Program-made: the position numbers and the translations under genes
Shown here: positions 57,964 through 64,000 of the stretch, one piece after another
Layout: each line of letters starts with the position of its first letter
How positions within the stretch are numbered: the first letter of the stretch is position 1
Notes under the pieces: generated by a model
What the model saw: only the letters and a program-made list of their open reading frames with translations
Database searches by the model: none
Told to the model about the DNA's origin: nothing
Origin: Sporodiniella umbellata
Lineage: Eukaryota > Mucoromycota > Mucoromycetes > Mucorales > Rhizopodaceae
NCBI GenBank assembly: GCA_025677835.1
Contig: JAIXMR010000046.1
Span: 62,001-126,000, forward strand
Reading direction: 5' to 3'
Length of the DNA stretch: 64,000 bases

Positions 57964-60900
57964 TTATTCTTTGTCTTCTTCCATATATTCCGGATTCTTT
58001 CTTAATAACACTACACCTTCCAAAACAGGTGCTAAAGATAAATCTATAATGACAGTTCAGTACATTGTGTTTTTTGGGCGCCAACTTACATTCTTCTGTA
58101 GCAAGCTCTGCACGCTCTGAATGTGCCAAAAGAACAGGTGTAGAGTGCGTTTGGAAACCGGTAATTGTCTTGGGTCGACCGGCTTGTCCTACCACATCCA
58201 CTGCTTGACCAACACGTACGGTCGTAGGCAAATTCTCAAGCGAATCATCAAAAGTAATCAGGAAACGAGGATACATGGCAGTAACAAGTGAATATAGCAA
58301 ATAGTGATATCTTCCGAAAATAACTGTCATTAGAAAATCGTTAGTCTCTCTTTTTTTTTTTTTTTTTGGGAGATTTCAAAATACACTTACATGACTTGTG
58401 ATCCGTAAAGGTGATAATGCTAGTCAACAAACCAGCGAGAGCTACAGGAGACATGATTTGACGGTCCGTATGGAAAGGATTCAATGTCATGGTTCCCTTG
58501 GCCATATGTAAAAGACCTTGGGCGATGCGAACCATGAACAAGCTGTTGGTATCCTTGTGATAGAAGCTGGCCAGCTGTCTCAACATTTGTGCAAGACGTG
58601 CATTATTTGTACCAGCGCCTACAAGACCCATGGCAAAAATAGCACTCGTTGCCACTTCGCTGTCGTTATCATGAGAATATTTGCTCAAAGTATCCAAGAT
58701 GGTCACTTGGGGATTCGAAGCACACAAAAGACCGTAGGCCAGAGGTACTGTCTTTCGGATCACTGGCTCACCATAGTGCATCTAGAAAGCGACGGTGAGT
58801 AAAGAAAAGAGTGTTTCGTTTGCTTACCAAATGGTTAAAGGCTCGCAGAGACATTTCCGATCCTACTTCTTCTCCCATAGCAATCAAAGCGACACCAAGG
58901 GTAGCAAAACCTTGGAAAGTGTCGTCTTCGGTTTCTTTGTCCAGATGATCGTTACACATATGGAGCATCTTTTGCACCTTCAACACGTTACCAGTGCCTG
59001 CATAAGACAGGGCTTCGACTAACACTTCAGCTTGCTTGCCCAAAGGATGGGTGATAGCCTTCAGGGTCTCCAGCGTGGCTTCAGATGCATCCTGTTTGCC
59101 GAGATACAACAGACCCAGGCCGAGAGCCATGAAGCGAGACCAGGATTCCTTGAGGTATTGGTCTTCTCGCTCCATCATCGTCTGAAGAATGGTGCTCGTA
59201 ATATCGCCATCGCAGGAGCCTACAAAGATGATACCAAGAGACAAGGCAGCCATGGAAGAAAGCTCCATAGACAGCGAGGTATCGGACACGATAGGCAAAA
59301 GAAGGTCAGCAATCTCTTGACGTGCAGATCCGGCATACGCGAGTCCCAAACCAAACACGGCGGCTTGCTTGATAGCCACACTGCTGCTATCCAGGTGCTC
59401 GGAAAGCAAAGCCAAAGCAGGATCGCTTTCTTCACGCACACTGGTGTTGAGAATACCGATAGCCAACAAGGCACCGGCCTTGATGTTATCGTCTGTAGAA
59501 TAAGTATAGCGATCAATAGTACTTAAACCAGCCTCGACATCCCAAAGAGAGATAAGACCCAAAGAGGCCGTGGCACTGATCATACAATGCTCCTTATTTT
59601 TGTAAATCCAAGGCGAGTCGTTTTCGTCTTCAGTGCCTACAAGCTTATCCTTACAAAAGGCAGCGTTGACAAACGCATTGACAAAGGTATCCGAGAGGTT
59701 GGTACGAGCGTTCTCAATGTTATTACCGAAAGCACCTATACACACACATAGAGAAAGATCAGAACCCGTCAAAAGATAACTTTAAAAGACCCTTACGATG
59801 GTTTTCCAAATGGCTCTTGTAGATATCCATCGGTATTTTGGGTTCCATCACATCCAATTCACGAGCCAAGGCAAGAAAGTGTTTGGAGAGGTTGGAGTTA
59901 TTGATACAAGCGTTTAAATCGGCATCTTCAGTTTCAATATGAATTTGCTGACGTGCCAATTGGAAAGCCATTTGCTTTTTCATCAGACTAAACGGTCATA
60001 GGAATAAATATCAATGCAAATTCAAAATGGATCGATCAAAAACTTACGGATCAGGGCATTGTTCAAAGTCTTCTTTAATTAAATCCATTTGGCCCATACG
60101 AATCGCCAAGTTGAGTGCTTGGGCGTATTTTTCTTGTTGGCGATAAATAGCACGCGCTGTTTTAAGAAATTCGATATCATCTGGAGGGGCCAAGAGGTTG
60201 ACACAGCTTTTGGTGTATAGAAGGGAAATAGGTGAATGATGTGTATATACTTTTATCTAGAAACCTACCTGACCATATAAAGACAGACACGTTCATAGGT
60301 ATCTTTATCTACAAATCTGGCGATTTGGTCAATTGACTCGACTTCGAGCAAGAGGTCAACAGCATCTGCTTCAGCGTTATGTTTTAAAAAGAATGGGACA
60401 ATGTCCAAAGCGAGCTGGATCAATTCTTGGGTGGATTGCTCTGTTTCCAGGCGTGCTTGGTATTCCTGCATGATTTCGCCAGAGACGTGTCGTACGTATT
60501 CGTGGCCCCAAGATCCAATGTCTTCCTCTGTGGAGCCAATAAATCGATATCTCAATGTTTCGCGTTGGTTTTCTTCACCGTAACTCATGGAGAGAACAGA
60601 GAGGATGTCAGCAAACAATTTCTTGTCGTCTGATTCTGGCCAAGACTCGTGAAGTTTTTTAAGAGATGGGTAGAATTTGCTGAGGAACTTGAGGGGTTTA
60701 GGTACCGATGTCATAGAACTGGTAGAAGTACGAATGCTGGTACGTAGATGTTCAAGTGCAGGACGGTGAAGTTCCTTTTTCTCATCCTGATGGCCATGTT
60801 ATGTTTTTTTTTTTTTTTAAAGTTTAAACTAGCTTTTCTTACCTGAAGTCTTTCTACCATAAGCTCTAATTCTGCTTTTAATTGCTGGTCTTCTTCAGAC

Positions 60901-61034
60901 TATATATTTGTCATTGTCAGTTCCTTTGTTGGTTACTGAGTGTGTCTTACCAATTCCTCTTCTTGTTCTTTCTTTTCATTCTTGGTCTTTTTATCTTCGA
61001 CCTTGGGTGTCTCTTCTTTCTTTTCGCTGGTCAT
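57964..61034 (-). CDS. RPN1: 26S proteasome regulatory subunit RPN1 (PSMD2)
   Basis: Nine exons, complement(join(57964..58043, 58090..58323, 58391..58781, 58828..59735, 59797..59987, 60048..60206, 60269..60786, 60843..60899, 60951..61034)), give 873 residues (yeast about 990, human about 910). The N-terminus is Lys/Glu-rich. PC (proteasome/cyclosome) repeats occupy the centre, for example [74 protein letters not shown]. The C-terminus is [20 protein letters not shown] and [23 protein letters not shown]1 sits in the 19S base, binding ubiquitin, UBL shuttles and Ubp6. It ends 75 bases from the ubiquitin-like gene (convergent). I did not find an Rpn4-type PACE element in its promoter. Confidence 0.95.
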
Positions 61035-61476
61035 TGTTTCTGCCTTTATATATATATTTAAAGAAAAGCTCTATCTTTCGCGACTCTAAAAAAAAAAAAG
61101 TAAAAATAATAAAGGGTGGACACGCAATCGTTTCTAATTTACTTATTCCGACCACCCCCTTTTAGGTTCTTCTTGAAGACAGTCACAGCAAAGTCAACTT
61201 TTTTTTTTTTTCAAAGTGACGTATAAAGCTTGATGTGAAAGCGTACGCTCTGTCGTCAGAACGGTCCAAAGTTGTACAAAAGTCAACAATAAAAAGGCTG
61301 TCAAAGGGAGGGGTGGGGGAGCATAAAAAGAGGTGCGTTTGAATTTATTTATAAATAATGAGAGATAGTATATATAATTTTTGGCTTGTTAAAAAAAAAA
61401 AGGGAATGTATAAAGATGAATGTAAATAATAACAATAATAATAATAATAATAATAATAGCAACAGGAAAAAGATTC
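61035..61476. other. RPN1 upstream region with (ATA)n repeat
   Basis: A TATATATATATTTAAAG tract lies at 61044-61063, next to the RPN1 start, and an (AAT)n repeat at about 61426-61457. No gene seen. Confidence 0.6.
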
Positions 61477-62535
61477 TCAGGCAGGAATTGACCTGGTATT
61501 AGGGGTATTAGACATAACGAGAGGCAAGGCGGCGGTGAGTGGATCTGGGTGAGGCTGTTTCTTTCCCCATGAGTGACGGGCTTGCTTTTTGAGCATTTTT
61601 GGGAATACTTTGAAAGCGTTATAAAGAGACAACTTTTTCTTGTGGCAGCCTTCCTCTAAAGGTGGCTCGATCAAAGTAGAGGCGGATAAAGATCGACGAT
61701 GTCGGTTAGGCAAGGTACTTGAATGGTTCCTGAGCTCTTGCTCAATGGCATGAAAGGTATGCTAAAAGAAAAGATGAATAAGAAAAAAAAAGGGGGGTGT
61801 GTTTCTTATTACCTGAATGCTATCCAAGATGTCCTCTGATTTCGTTCTTTGATGAATAGAAGATTGAATGGAAGACGGATAAGATTGCTCTCTCTATAAT
61901 AGAAGGGTGAATAGACTGTGTGAGATGTATTGATCCAATACGTACGTCATAAAGACTCATTGTGTCAAATTCTTCTATATCTTCTGGGTCGTCATTTTCT
62001 ATATGGTAAAAGAGAGGTCAGTTGGCACACTGGTAGATAAGCGAGAGTCTTACGAGAGACTTTGCCAGCAAAGTAATGTGACTCTTGTCGAAGACCAAAG
62101 ATGATATCATCTTTCTCATTCAGCTGGTCCATGTACTCCTCTTCAATTACTGCGATTTCATTCTCATACTGCGCCTGCATCATTTCAAGTTGTTCTAAAC
62201 AAAAACAGTCCGAATAAGAATCCTATGCAAGCTATTTTCTATTTGTTTTAATCAATATTACCAGAATAGTAAGTCTGAAGCGACTCGGCCTCCAATGCTC
62301 TTGATCTCCATTTGTCAATCACTTCTTTCAAAGCAGCCACTTCTGACTAGAGAGAAAACTGGGTAAAGATTTTTGAAACGTTGGAAAAAAAAAAATTTTT
62401 TTTTACTTCTTTGGTTAACAAGGCACTCGCTAATTGATCTTTACTTCTTCGCTTCATGATAGAATGGTTTGTCAAAGGTAAGCTCGACATATGTTGCTCG
62501 AAACTGGCCAAGTCGTCCTTTTCGTACGAACTCAT
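61477..62535 (-). CDS. Coiled-coil protein of unknown function
   Basis: Six exons, complement(join(61477..61761, 61813..61893, 61946..61998, 62054..62194, 62262..62346, 62407..62535)), give 257 residues with all junctions in phase. Residues about 44-135 predict a coiled coil (EVAALKEVIDKWRSRALEAE, EMMQAQYENEIAVIEEEYMD, QLNEKDDIIFGLRQE). The C-terminal third is basic with repeated Lys/Arg (PKMLKKQARHSWGKKQPH). No enzyme motif or membrane segment. It could be a cytoskeletal or trafficking adaptor, but nothing specific supports this. Confidence 0.75.
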
Positions 62536-64000
62536 TTTATCAATGGTGTTTGCTGTAAAATCAAGCTGTGTGTGTGCGTGTGTATGTGTGTGTATGTTTA
62601 TAAAAAATATAAAAAAAAAAAAACAAGAATAGAAAGAAAAGAGAATTAAAACGTATCAAGCTAAATTAAGCAAATTTTATATATGGTGATTGTTGTACAC
62701 ACGTAGACAATTGTTTTTTTTTTTTTTTTTTAGTTGATAAAAAACACACTTCTTTTATAGCCTAATGAGTGCTAAACTATCCGTGCTGACTGCGTAAAAG
62801 AAGGTAATGAATCGCGTGTATTATTTAACTTTGCCTCCCTTATCTTGCCGTAGCCAACATGTTTCATAGAACAAAAAAAGCTGGCTACAAAGCTGCATTT
62901 CATTTTCATTTTTGGGGTGTATTCACGGAACGGCTATCTTTCATAACACAAACAAGCTTTGTGTGTGCGTATGATTAGATTGTGTGTGTGTATATGTGCT
63001 AGATGCGGGGAAAAAAAAATGAGAGGGAAGTTGTGTGCGTGGGGGATGAAAGCAAGAGGGGGAGTTGCGTGTTTCAGGAAGGTTAAACAGTCTTTAAAAA
63101 AATTACTCTTTTTGGGATGTCCTGGGCTCTTACCCAGGGACGGCTAAGCTACAAGCATGGCCACCCTGATCGATCTTAGTGGTCTACTGGTAAAATATAA
63201 TAAGCATCTCCTTCCTCTCCTTTTTATCGTCTTTTTTTTTTTTGTATTTTGCTTTGATTTCTTGGGACTTCTTTTTCCTGCTTAGTTTTTTTTTGGCAGC
63301 CACTTCAATTAGCCAAGAAAGCAAGCTTGTTCGTTTGAAACCATGACAACCAAGCTGAGACTCGGAAGCAACGTGTAGCTCTATCCGAAGCGTAAGTATA
63401 CGAACACAAATGTGTACTACCAATATGAGGGGGGGGATGATCGCCAATTCAAAAGCTAATGTTGTAACGCTTTTATTTTAGGGGTGCCTTTTTTAAACAA
63501 TAAACTAGCCCCTACAGCTATATTTGATCAGCTATTTCAATTCGCTTTTTTTCCCAGAGATCAACCCCATTTTCATTAAACAGAGCCAAACCCTGTTCGC
63601 TACAATCAAAAAACCCCTTGTATCAAGTAATGAAACATAAGCTTTAGTAGTAAAGACAGCTGACCGGAAAAGAAATAAGTGCCTTTTTTTCTTTAGTGCA
63701 ACTTTATCATTTTGGCAAAAACCGGACGATATGATACACTTTTTTTCAAAAAAAAAAAAAAATATATATTTGATCGCCCTTACTGACCAACTTGACTTTG
63801 AAATCTGATTTGCTCACTGTGGGCACGGCATGATATGATTTTCTTCTTTCTTTTAAGCATAAATAGCAAGTCAAATATACATTAAAGATGTAAATAACTT
63901 TGTTCCCATAGGTAAGGAAAACTTTACATTTCACTATCCCAACCGAATAGGGCCCTAAAGTTGATTTGATCAGCAAGGTCGTCTTAACGAGGTATTAACG
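62536..64000. other. Intergenic, no supported gene
   Basis: A/T-rich. A GTCCTGGG / CCCAGGGAC hairpin with a 6-base loop lies at 63119-63141. The minus-strand frame 63184-63447 ends in a Lys-rich tail but has no similarity or good start. Nothing else could be supported. Confidence 0.5.

Overview
This window is nuclear DNA from a filamentous fungus, almost certainly an early-diverging mould of the Mucoromycota (Mucorales type). The reasons are AT-rich DNA, many short introns (mostly 45-90 bases, GT/AG, often with CTAAC-like branch sites), long A or T runs between genes and inside introns, a CotH-family spore-coat protein, a fused betaine-lipid synthase, and decayed transposons of types common in these fungi. 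I cannot name the species. Gene models were built by joining reading frames at visible splice sites. Every multi-exon model below closes in frame from ATG to stop, but none has been tested against RNA.

Layout. 1-10.5 kb: an Asn-rich single-pass membrane protein and, convergent to it, an AVT-type vacuolar amino-acid transporter; then a homeodomain protein and BTA1 (betaine lipid synthesis). 10.5-17.3 kb: no intact gene. It holds a 2,981-bp insertion (11581-14561) with TA target sites and about 43-bp terminal inverted repeats. Inside are a broken Tc1/mariner transposase and, on the other strand, a degraded reading frame resembling a serine recombinase. 17.3-24.4 kb: a full-length P-glycoprotein-type ABC transporter and a U2 snRNA gene on the minus strand. 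24.4-33.7 kb: a kinesin-4 (KIF4/KIF21-like) motor, convergent with APC4 (anaphase-promoting complex), then a GATA-finger plus PHD-finger protein.

33.7-40.8 kb: a 7-kb gene-poor block with a decayed copy of an uncharacterised family carrying a PD...ExK-like motif. 40.8-49.2 kb: a CotH-family secreted protein and a 19-exon HIR3/CABIN1 histone-chaperone subunit. 50.0-62.5 kb is gene-dense: a repeat-rich cytosolic protein, a KCTD-like BTB protein, an AGC (S6K-like) kinase with a likely GC-AG intron, an SDS3-like histone deacetylase subunit, a small unknown protein, an N-terminally acylated ubiquitin-like protein, the proteasome subunit RPN1, and a coiled-coil protein. 62.5-64.0 kb has no gene I can support.

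Most genes are ordinary housekeeping or signalling genes and do not form a pathway cluster. Chromatin and cell-cycle functions recur (APC4, PHD/GATA protein, HIR3, SDS3, kinesin, RPN1), but the spacing looks like chance neighbourhood. The least understood material is the TIR-bounded insertion at 11.6-14.6 kb and the PD...ExK fossil at 39.1-39.8 kb. No intact new system is present; what can be seen are remains of mobile or selfish elements.
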